The notes under the pieces: generated by a model
What the model was told of the DNA's origin: nothing
The model's input: only the letters and a program-made list of their open reading frames with translations
Databases searched by the model: none
Shown: piece after piece, positions 8,102 to 14,056 of the stretch
How positions within the stretch are numbered: the stretch's first letter is position 1
Layout of the letters: each line of letters begins with the position of its first letter
Translations under genes and position numbers: made by a program
From: CAZOZK01 sp964584245
Lineage (GTDB): Bacteria; Patescibacteriota; Microgenomatia; UBA1400; PJMF01
Assembly: GCA_964584245.1 (NCBI GenBank)
Contig: CAZOZK010000005.1
Span: forward strand, 1-19,528
Length of the DNA: 19,528 bases
Direction of reading: 5' to 3'

Positions 8102-8107
8102 AGTATA
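8102..8107 (-). promoter_or_regulatory. -10 (TATACT) for the 8093 membrane protein gene
   Basis: Reverse-strand TATACT, 8 nt before the ATG at 8093, predicting a leaderless mRNA. It overlaps by four bases the plus-strand TATAGT hexamer (8104-8109) of the divergent gene. Confidence 0.5.
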
Positions 8108-8130
8108 GTAGCAATAAAAGGAAGGAGATG
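8104..8130 (+). promoter_or_regulatory. -10 (TATAGT) plus strong Shine-Dalgarno for the 8133 gene
   Basis: TATAGT at 8104-8109, with TTGCGG (8080-8085) as a weak -35 at 18 nt. It is followed by AAGGAG at 8122-8127, five nt before the ATG at 8133. This is the only classic Shine-Dalgarno at a confident gene start in the window. Confidence 0.55.
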
Positions 8131-8132
8131 CT

Positions 8133-8435
8133 ATGACTTCTGAAGGATTTGTAAGACTAAGTGATAATAAAGTTGGGTTATTAGAGTATCTATGTAGAAA
8201 TGATTTAGTACCAAGTAAAATTGCTCCACAAATTTTAGATTTTTTGGCACAAGGACAGAATGAAATACAAGTAGATGTTATAAGTGATGCAGATTTGTTT
8301 GCATATCTTACTTATATTCATAACATACCCGAGTATGAAGGTGAAGATGATCCAGCATCAGTATTGAAAATGTATGGATATTATACTCAGCCTTATAAAG
8401 GTCCCCTTTATGTAGGGGGAATTATAGTTGAATAG
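8133..8435 (+). CDS. Small acidic hypothetical protein
   Basis: A 100-residue soluble protein that I cannot assign to a family. It has no membrane span and no cysteine-rich motif apart from one Cys. The N-terminal half looks helical (about 12-45). An acidic segment, PEYEGEDDP (about 66-74), is followed by an aromatic, glycine-containing end (YGYYTQPYKGPLYVGG). It is AT-rich compared with the flanking rmuC. It differs from its neighbours in having a strong AAGGAG Shine-Dalgarno at 5 nt spacing and a normal short leader, so it may have been acquired or be controlled differently. A 5-bp CCCCT/AGGGG hairpin (8403-8418) lies in its last codons. The convergent rmuC ends 14 nt downstream. Confidence 0.65.
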   Translation: MTSEGFVRLSDNKVGLLEYLCRNDLVPSKIAPQILDFLAQGQNEIQVDVISDADLFAYLTYIHNIPEYEGEDDPASVLKMYGYYTQPYKGPLYVGGIIVE

Positions 8436-8449
8436 TAGGCTCTACAATT

Positions 8450-9592
8450 TTAAAGCCCAATTTTTTCTTTAACGTCAGGCAGTTCTGCCACCGTGCTGGC
8501 TTTAATCAAGCTACCTTGCTGGACACTGCGCACATTTTCGATGCGGCGTTCCATCTGGCGGATTCGCGTACCAGTAATCTCGGCATAATCGGCGTGCAAC
8601 GTGTCTAGTGAGCGTCCATATTTCTCAAACTTGCCCTTGAATTTATCCCACTCAGTTACGAATTCATCAATATACTTGACCACTTCTTTGAGCTGGTCGC
8701 CAATCATAAAGTTGCGGTAACTTTCCATAACGGTGCGAGCCACAATCAAAAAGGTAAAAGGGGAAACAATGAGCACGCGCTTCGAAATAGCCTCATCCAC
8801 CAAATCTGGAAATTTTTGGTTGATAAACGAAAAAACCATCTCGTTTGGCAGAAACATAATCGCGTAATCCAAGGTCTCGTGGGCAGGGTCGATATCCTCG
8901 GCCACCTTCTTGATTTTTGTTTTAAGATCAATCGCAAATTGCTTCAAGTGAGCCTGCTTGGCTTCTTTATTTTCGGTCAGGGCCATTTTTTGGATTTCGG
9001 CGTAGGGGAATTTGACATCCACCGGGACAGTTCTATTATCTGGCAAGAGCAGGGTAATATCTGGGCGAAGCGCAGTGTTGGTCAATTTTGACTGGCGGGA
9101 GTAATGAATGCCCTCCATGAGGCCGTTGGCCTTAAGCAGGTCTTCAATGATTCGCTCACCCCATTCGCCGCGTTGCTGATTATTTGAAAGCACGGTTGCA
9201 AGTTGATGGGTTGAAACCTTGAGTTCGTCGGTTAGTTTGCGGTGCTCATCAATAGCGGTAGTGATTTCACTGAATTTTTTGGTGCGGTCTCGCTCGAGTT
9301 CGCGAATTTCATCTTGGCGTCTAGCGAGATCATCTTGTAGCTGCCTGACCAATTTTTCGATACTTTGTTGCTTGTTGTTGAGGTCATTTTTGATGACTTC
9401 TTTTTCACCCTCAAGCGCTTGTTTGCTCTGCTCAGTAATTTTGCCAATACTCATGCCAAAAACCTTGTGCACGACAGACTCTAGATCTGCATCTGTCTGC
9501 GTTTTGGTTTGCATTTGTTTTGAGAGCAAAAAGTAGAGCACTGCAAATCCAGCAGGAATAATAATCAGAATAGCAATAAGTTCAAGCGACAT
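8450..9592 (-). CDS. rmuC: RmuC family DNA recombination protein
   Basis: RmuC proteins limit certain recombination and inversion events and are thought to be membrane-tethered nucleases; biochemistry is limited. The 380-residue protein has one N-terminal membrane anchor (about 4-23), a long charged coiled coil (about 30-135), then the RmuC core. Key motifs are QQRGEWGE (139-146) and RPDITLLLP...VPVDVKFP (176-196), with Asp178, Asp192 and Lys194 fitting a PD-(D/E)xK nuclease pattern. A conserved helical part follows (MFLPNEMVFSF, PFTFLIVARTV). Length is typical or slightly short. It is a single-gene unit with TATACT 10 nt before the ATG and no Shine-Dalgarno. With mutS and mutL in the same window it adds to a genome-maintenance theme, though not in one operon. 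Confidence 0.93.
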   Translation of the reverse strand: MSLELIAILIIIPAGFAVLYFLLSKQMQTKTQTDADLESVVHKVFGMSIGKITEQSKQALEGEKEVIKNDLNNKQQSIEKLVRQLQDDLARRQDEIRELERDRTKKFSEITTAIDEHRKLTDELKVSTHQLATVLSNNQQRGEWGERIIEDLLKANGLMEGIHYSRQSKLTNTALRPDITLLLPDNRTVPVDVKFPYAEIQKMALTENKEAKQAHLKQFAIDLKTKIKKVAEDIDPAHETLDYAIMFLPNEMVFSFINQKFPDLVDEAISKRVLIVSPFTFLIVARTVMESYRNFMIGDQLKEVVKYIDEFVTEWDKFKGKFEKYGRSLDTLHADYAEITGTRIRQMERRIENVRSVQQGSLIKASTVAELPDVKEKIGL

Positions 9593-9602
9593 AGTGCTTG
9601 TA

Positions 9603-9608
9603 AGTATA
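9603..9608 (-). promoter_or_regulatory. -10 (TATACT) for rmuC
   Basis: Reverse-strand TATACT, 10 nt upstream of the rmuC ATG, in the 56-nt gap after the 169-residue hypothetical gene. The -35 region is poor (TTCCTT at 17 nt). Confidence 0.45.
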
Positions 9609-9648
9609 GCGGGATGCGTTGGCTAAAGGAAGGAGGAGAGGGATGCGA

Positions 9649-10158
9649 TTAGAGCGGGAATTCGATTGCTTCGAGGTGAGTTTTAACTTCAGGCATGACC
9701 TGATTTTTTACATCATTGAATACTTCTTGATTTGGTAATTTCCCATATCTTGCTGTAAAGGTAGTTAAACCAGCAGATTTAAGTATTTTTAATGCTATAA
9801 ATCTTTGACGAAATAATTCTTGGAGAAGTAAAATATTTTTTGTATCTGTTTGATCCTCAATCTCTAGATTAGGGTGTAGTCTTAACTGGATGATATTTGA
9901 CCTTGGTTCAAAGTACAATGAACTAGGCATATTTTTATTTGTAATTGTGGCAATGGATTCGTAGGTTATCACACATCCAAGTAATGCTAATTCATTTTTG
10001 AGTTTAAGTATGTATTCATGAAGTTTATCAATTGTACTCTCACCATTAACTAGTAATTCATTATTTTTTAAGGCAGCGATGACAATAGAAATTTCATTCC
10101 AAAAAATATTTGTATCATTAGATATTCTTTCAAATAATCTGGTTGTTATCTCTGTCAT
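9649..10158 (-). CDS. Hypothetical soluble protein, AT-rich
   Basis: A 169-residue protein that I do not recognise. No signal peptide or membrane span is seen. The N-terminal 60 residues look helical (LFERISNDTNIFWNEISIVI, DKLHEYILKLKNEL), the middle looks mixed, and about 105-130 is probably helical (NILLLQELFRQRF). It has one cysteine and no obvious catalytic motif. Its coding sequence is clearly more AT-rich than rmuC and the hydrolase on either side, like the other orphan genes here. The start is supported by a good promoter, TTTACA-16-TATTAT, with the hexamer 8 nt before the ATG, so it looks like a live gene. It ends 56 nt before rmuC on the same strand but each has its own promoter. Confidence 0.65.
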   Translation of the reverse strand: MTEITTRLFERISNDTNIFWNEISIVIAALKNNELLVNGESTIDKLHEYILKLKNELALLGCVITYESIATITNKNMPSSLYFEPRSNIIQLRLHPNLEIEDQTDTKNILLLQELFRQRFIALKILKSAGLTTFTARYGKLPNQEVFNDVKNQVMPEVKTHLEAIEFPL

Positions 10159-10166
10159 ACCATCGA

Positions 10167-10194
10167 ATAATACACTATGATCTCATTTTGTAAA
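10167..10194 (-). promoter_or_regulatory. Promoter of the 169-residue hypothetical gene
   Basis: Reverse strand: -35 TTTACA (10189-10194), 16 nt spacer, -10 TATTAT (10167-10172), then 8 nt to the ATG at 10158. This is the best two-box promoter among the leaderless-type starts. It fills the 40-nt gap after the hydrolase gene. Confidence 0.6.
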
Positions 10195-10198
10195 CCGT

Positions 10199-11407
10199 TT
10201 ATTTGCTAAACTCCCTCCCAAAAAACTCAATATCCCGTTGCATTACGGTATTCCAACTGGGCTGCATGTTGTGGTCGGTGTTGGGGTAGCGGAAGTAGGA
10301 TAATTTGATAGGAGGTAATGGTGGGAGTACAGATTCCGACTTTGCGGCTTCTGTAGCCACGTTCTCAAGTTCTTGTTCTGCAACTTTAGCGTCTTCCACT
10401 CGTCTCTCATTTTCAACAGTAACTGAATCGCTAAACGCATCACTCCACACGATTGGAGCAGTTGGGTCGATGATGCCATGGTGAAGTTGAATTGATCCAG
10501 TCAAACGGTCCATATGTTTTGAAATAGTAAAATCAAATACGTCATAGTCCTCCTCAAGAATCGAGAGCCATTTGCGCTGGTCTTTGCCTTCGTCAGGTTG
10601 TTCGAGTCCATAGTAGAGAACTGAGTAAGGAAATGGCGCGGTCACGGGCGCCCAGAGTGTGGTGGGAATATCACGTGCCAAAATTTGTAACACAGATAGT
10701 GCGATGTATCCGCCATTGCTGTGTCCCCATAAGCCAATCTCAGTCGGAATAACTACACTTTGTTTGCCGTTTCCGGCAGCCGAACTTTGGCTCGGGGCAG
10801 ATTGTGTATCTAAAACAGGAATGCCGTTGGTTTCAAGTATAGAAAGTAGTTCGATGACCTGGAGGGGGCGAGCGAAGCGAGCCTCCCATGAATTTTCAAA
10901 TTCTGGGTCACTGCCGCCGTAGCCTAAGAAATCTGGTGCCACTGTAATATAACCAGCTTTTGCGAGTGCAGCCGCACCATTTCTGGTGCCGCCACCAGTA
11001 GTGTACGACTCAAGTGGATAGTAACCGCGCAACATAATAATTGCTGGTACAGCAGTTTTATTTTCTGTCACAATTTGGGGGATGTTGAGCTGGCCAGTGA
11101 TTGTGCCGCCAGTTGCCTCATATGAAAATTCGTAGGCTGTAAACTCAGCAGAGTCTGAAAATTCGGACAAAATAGTAATCTGTCCCGGTTTTATTTCTTT
11201 TTTGGATAACTCATCAAAACTATATTTTTGCAGCGGTTTCTCTTTCGGTCCAGTGTACTGCTCAATAAATGGTGAAAAAAATAGCGGATCATTTCGATAC
11301 ACTCCTCTGGCAAACCAACCCGCAATCAATCCACCACAAACTGCCAGCGCCACCAATCCACTCATCAAAAAAGTTCGTCTGACGTGCGTGGAGTGCAATC
11401 GGCTCAT
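10199..11407 (-). CDS. Membrane-anchored alpha/beta hydrolase (dienelactone hydrolase / S9 peptidase-like)
   Basis: A 402-residue serine hydrolase with one N-terminal anchor (about 13-34), so the catalytic domain should lie outside the cytoplasm. The triad is visible: nucleophile Ser230 in GHSNGG, acid Asp314 in HHGIIDPTAP, and His379 in NTDHNMQPSW; the oxyanion strand is IIMLRGYYPLE (123-133). The layout resembles acyl-peptide hydrolases and dienelactone hydrolases, but the substrate is unknown (peptide, ester or glycan ester). Two odd insertions stand out: a Ser/Gln/Ala-rich stretch (about 199-219) just before the nucleophile, and an acidic helical stretch (about 325-360) between the acid and the His. 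A GC-rich mirror repeat, GCGAGCGAAGCGAGC, lies in codons for residues about 174-180. TATAAT is 5 nt before the ATG. Confidence 0.85.
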   Translation of the reverse strand: MSRLHSTHVRRTFLMSGLVALAVCGGLIAGWFARGVYRNDPLFFSPFIEQYTGPKEKPLQKYSFDELSKKEIKPGQITILSEFSDSAEFTAYEFSYEATGGTITGQLNIPQIVTENKTAVPAIIMLRGYYPLESYTTGGGTRNGAAALAKAGYITVAPDFLGYGGSDPEFENSWEARFARPLQVIELLSILETNGIPVLDTQSAPSQSSAAGNGKQSVVIPTEIGLWGHSNGGYIALSVLQILARDIPTTLWAPVTAPFPYSVLYYGLEQPDEGKDQRKWLSILEEDYDVFDFTISKHMDRLTGSIQLHHGIIDPTAPIVWSDAFSDSVTVENERRVEDAKVAEQELENVATEAAKSESVLPPLPPIKLSYFRYPNTDHNMQPSWNTVMQRDIEFFGREFSK

Positions 11408-11412
11408 GCTTC

Positions 11413-11418
11413 ATTATA
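11413..11418 (-). promoter_or_regulatory. -10 (TATAAT) for the hydrolase gene
   Basis: Reverse-strand perfect TATAAT, 5 nt before the ATG at 11407, so transcription would start at or next to the A of the ATG. No clear -35. Confidence 0.5.
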
Positions 11419-11457
11419 TACATGCGCGCCAAACTTTCTATAGTAGCATCTTTAAGA

Positions 11458-11463
11458 TATACT
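11458..11463 (+). promoter_or_regulatory. -10 (TATACT) for the sortase-like gene
   Basis: TATACT, 6 nt before the ATG at 11470. An earlier ATG at 11464 directly abuts the hexamer and would not be in the transcript's normal start position. It is divergent from the hydrolase promoter, 39 nt away. Confidence 0.5.
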
Positions 11464-11469
11464 ATGAGT

Positions 11470-12177
11470 ATGTTTGTATCTATAAAAAATTCGGATGAAG
11501 GAGATTTAACCATTCGATTTGAGTTGCCAAGAATTCCTACTTTTCCTTCTAAATTTCATCTGAGAAAGTGGCTGCTATCACATCTCGTCTCAAAACTATT
11601 GCGTGCTACTTCATTTGTTTCCAAGCAATATTATGTCATTCTCATGGGTCTTGGTCTGGGGATTGGTATTAGCATGAGTAGTGTGGTGCTCAACAACCCC
11701 ATTTCTGCTCGAGCCACTCCACTAGTAATTTCAGATGAAATCGGTGTTGTGCCGCAGAGAATTGGTTTTGGATCTTCACTCAATACACTGACAAGTAGTT
11801 CTGACACGATTGATTCAGTTTTGCTAACACCACTTTCTAACTGGCGCGATATTCGTTGGATTTTTAGCGATCAAATCTACCATTATCAAAACTCATCATT
11901 GTTGCATCAATCGGCTGGTCCGATGGTCTTTTTGATTGGATCAAATTCGGTGCTGTACTCAGATTTTGCAGATCTCACTTTGGGAGAATCTATCGAAATA
12001 ACTGGCAAAAATAATGGGGTTTACCAATTTGTAGGTATTGAAGTGCGTGAAGTTTCGTTTGATGAGATCGGATCAATTTTTACCATGACAGATCAATTTG
12101 CAAATAAAGCAGTTTTTGTGTTTAAATCACCAGGGGTATCTAGTTCCTTTACTTTGATTTTGGCAAATAAACAATGA
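11470..12177 (+). CDS. Membrane-anchored protein with a degenerate sortase-like domain
   Basis: A 235-residue protein with a basic cytoplasmic N-terminus, one membrane span (about 53-75) and an exported domain. The C-terminal part (about 145-235) follows the order of sortase strands: PMVFLIG, then SDFADLTLGESIEI (the family's FsdLdkLkvGDeI), then a YQFVGIEVREVSFDEI strand (family YrVtevkvvdpddv), then a final pair VFVFKSPG...FTLILANK where sortases read LvTCtPxG...RLvVxA. The catalytic His falls at Gly157-Ser158, the Cys at about Phe218, and no Arg is present near 226-228. If the alignment is right it is an inactive sortase relative, perhaps binding a sorting signal or stabilising a partner. 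The start at 11470 is chosen for the TATACT spacing. The sortase assignment is from eye alignment only. Confidence 0.6.
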   Translation: MFVSIKNSDEGDLTIRFELPRIPTFPSKFHLRKWLLSHLVSKLLRATSFVSKQYYVILMGLGLGIGISMSSVVLNNPISARATPLVISDEIGVVPQRIGFGSSLNTLTSSSDTIDSVLLTPLSNWRDIRWIFSDQIYHYQNSSLLHQSAGPMVFLIGSNSVLYSDFADLTLGESIEITGKNNGVYQFVGIEVREVSFDEIGSIFTMTDQFANKAVFVFKSPGVSSSFTLILANKQ

Positions 12178-12197
12178 TTTCTTGATTCTAGTTATAT

Positions 12198-13967
12198 TTA
12201 CACTCTGCCAAACAGTTTTTCCAATTTTGATTTGTCGAACACTATCACCGTTGGTCGGCCGTGTGGACAGGTTTGGTAATTTGGGGTTTTGAATAATTGG
12301 GTTATCAACTCAATGCGCTCTTTTTCTTCAAGTGGATCGCCAGCCATCACCGCGCTTCTGCATGCCAAATAGGCAATAGTTCTGTGGGCCACAGTATCTA
12401 CCAACGAGACCGGTTCGCCAGCAGCAAGGTCATCTAATACATCGAGCAAAATGCGTTTTGTCTGCTCAATGGGGATAACTTTTGGTACCGCGGTAACGGC
12501 ATATGTTTGCTCACCCAAAAAATGTCCAAGAAATCCAATTTTTTCTAATGTATCGCCGTGTTCTTCAATCAAGTGTGCCTGAGCAACAGTCAAATTACAC
12601 GAAATTGGCGGCTGTAACTGAGTTGGCTCTTTGGCTTGCTCATTTGTGTAGAGTTTGCGAAAGGACTCAAACAAAATGCGCTCATGCGCGGCGTGTTGAT
12701 CAATCAAAACCAGTTGATTTTCATGCTCGGTGACTAAATAGGTGTTATCAATTTGTAAGACAGGAGATTCATGTTGTGGAGAGCTTTGTGTAGTGGCCTG
12801 CGAAATTGGATGTAGCAGTGATTTTAATTTTCGACTAATAAAATTTTCTGCCGGGAAATGGCCACGGTGTGCTTTTTGATTGTTTGGCATTTCTGCTACA
12901 TTTTTTTGCCCAAAACTTGTATCTCCCACACTCGGCTCCTTCATAGTCAAACTGCCATACGTCACAAAAGTATTTGGTACGGTGCTGACTTTTTGCGACA
13001 CACTCTTTCGCACCAAATCTTGCACTAACTGCTCATCCATAAAGGCGACGGTTTCTTTTTTGGGATGGCGATTGATGTCGAACAAATGGGGATCCAGCTG
13101 CAAATCTAGCACAAACAAGGGAAATTTTTCTGGTGGCAGTGCCGACTGATATGCTTGTTTTATAGTTTTTTGCAGTTGCGGGTGAGAAACTGGTCTGCCA
13201 TTTACAAACAGCCATTGGGAATTCGTATTTGGTCTTGATTGCACTGGGTTACCAATAAATCCAGAAATCGACAACACATCACCAGAATCCGAAATGGGTA
13301 GTAGATGCTCTTCGAGGTCCCAGCCAATGACTTGCAAAAATCGATCCTTGAGCGACTGGTTTGCAGGAAAATGCAGAAGTTTTTTTTGATTGTGATACAG
13401 AGTAAAACCAACATGAGGATTTGCGAGCGCAGTAGTTTCAACGATTTCTAGAATATGGCGCAGCTCAGTGGTGCTCGAGCTAATAAATTTTTTGCGCGCG
13501 GGAATTTGGGCAAACAAATCCTTCACATCCACCACGGTGCCAATATTCATGCCAATTTTGCTGGGACTAGTGCGCTGAGTTTGATGACTAAAGGTGTACG
13601 CCATTGGCTCATCTTGATGCCGACTCATAATGGTCACTTGACTGACTTTGGCAATGCTCGCCAACGCCTCACCGCGAAAACCGTAACTATGAATTGAATC
13701 CAGATCCTCAGCTTTGGAAATTTTACTTGTCGCGTGGCTGACCACACTCAGTGGCAGATCAGCGCTCGTCATGCCATGGCCGTTATCCGCGACAGTGATT
13801 TTTTTAAGGCCAGCATCTTCTAGAGTAATTTCAATTTGGGTAGCCTTTGCATCCAAACTATTTTCGATGAGTTCTTTGATGACTCCACTGGGCCGTTCAG
13901 CAATTTCACCCGCCGCAATAAGCGAGATGACATGGGTTGGCAGTTGTTTAATAGTTATTTCTGGCAT
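12198..13967 (-). CDS. mutL: DNA mismatch repair protein MutL, endonuclease type
   Basis: MutL couples MutS mismatch recognition to strand cutting and removal. At 589 residues it has a complete GHKL ATPase N-terminus: ELIENSLDA (32-40), DNGHGM (61-66) and YGFRGEAL (95-102). A low-complexity linker (about 345-405) precedes the C-terminal domain, which carries the nicking-endonuclease motif DQHAAHERILFE (423-434), ACRSAV (535-540) and CPHGRP (567-572), the metal-binding set missing from E. coli MutL. This implies MutH-independent repair with intrinsic nicking. Starts upstream of 13967 are open but MPEITIKQLP is the normal MutL N-terminus. It converges on the sortase-like gene with a 20-nt gap. 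The promoter is unclear: TACAAA is too close, and TATACA at 14018-14023 is possible. Confidence 0.97.
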   Translation of the reverse strand: MPEITIKQLPTHVISLIAAGEIAERPSGVIKELIENSLDAKATQIEITLEDAGLKKITVADNGHGMTSADLPLSVVSHATSKISKAEDLDSIHSYGFRGEALASIAKVSQVTIMSRHQDEPMAYTFSHQTQRTSPSKIGMNIGTVVDVKDLFAQIPARKKFISSSTTELRHILEIVETTALANPHVGFTLYHNQKKLLHFPANQSLKDRFLQVIGWDLEEHLLPISDSGDVLSISGFIGNPVQSRPNTNSQWLFVNGRPVSHPQLQKTIKQAYQSALPPEKFPLFVLDLQLDPHLFDINRHPKKETVAFMDEQLVQDLVRKSVSQKVSTVPNTFVTYGSLTMKEPSVGDTSFGQKNVAEMPNNQKAHRGHFPAENFISRKLKSLLHPISQATTQSSPQHESPVLQIDNTYLVTEHENQLVLIDQHAAHERILFESFRKLYTNEQAKEPTQLQPPISCNLTVAQAHLIEEHGDTLEKIGFLGHFLGEQTYAVTAVPKVIPIEQTKRILLDVLDDLAAGEPVSLVDTVAHRTIAYLACRSAVMAGDPLEEKERIELITQLFKTPNYQTCPHGRPTVIVFDKSKLEKLFGRV

Positions 13968-14041
13968 TTTTTTGTAGGTGTGTCGTACGTGTGTCGCAAG
14001 AAGAATCAAAAAATTTGTGTATAGTGCATAGTAGTACATAT

Positions 14042-14050
14042 TGGTATACT
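14042..14050 (+). promoter_or_regulatory. Extended -10 (TGGTATACT) for the 14057 gene
   Basis: TGG followed by TATACT (14045-14050), then exactly 6 nt to GTG at 14057. This supports both a leaderless mRNA and the choice of a GTG start. It lies in the 89-nt divergent gap with mutL (13968-14056). Confidence 0.55.
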
Positions 14051-14056
14051 CTTCAA

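Noticed and set aside
8429..8475. Terminator between the 8133 gene and rmuC
   Set aside because: Only a 4-bp GGCT/AGCC pairing with a long loop precedes the AATTTTTT stretch; too weak to call.
13991..14056. 22-residue N-terminal extension of the 14057 GT-C protein
   Set aside because: The extension reads through an extended -10 box (14042-14050) and is polar; GTG 6 nt after the hexamer directly precedes the first membrane span.
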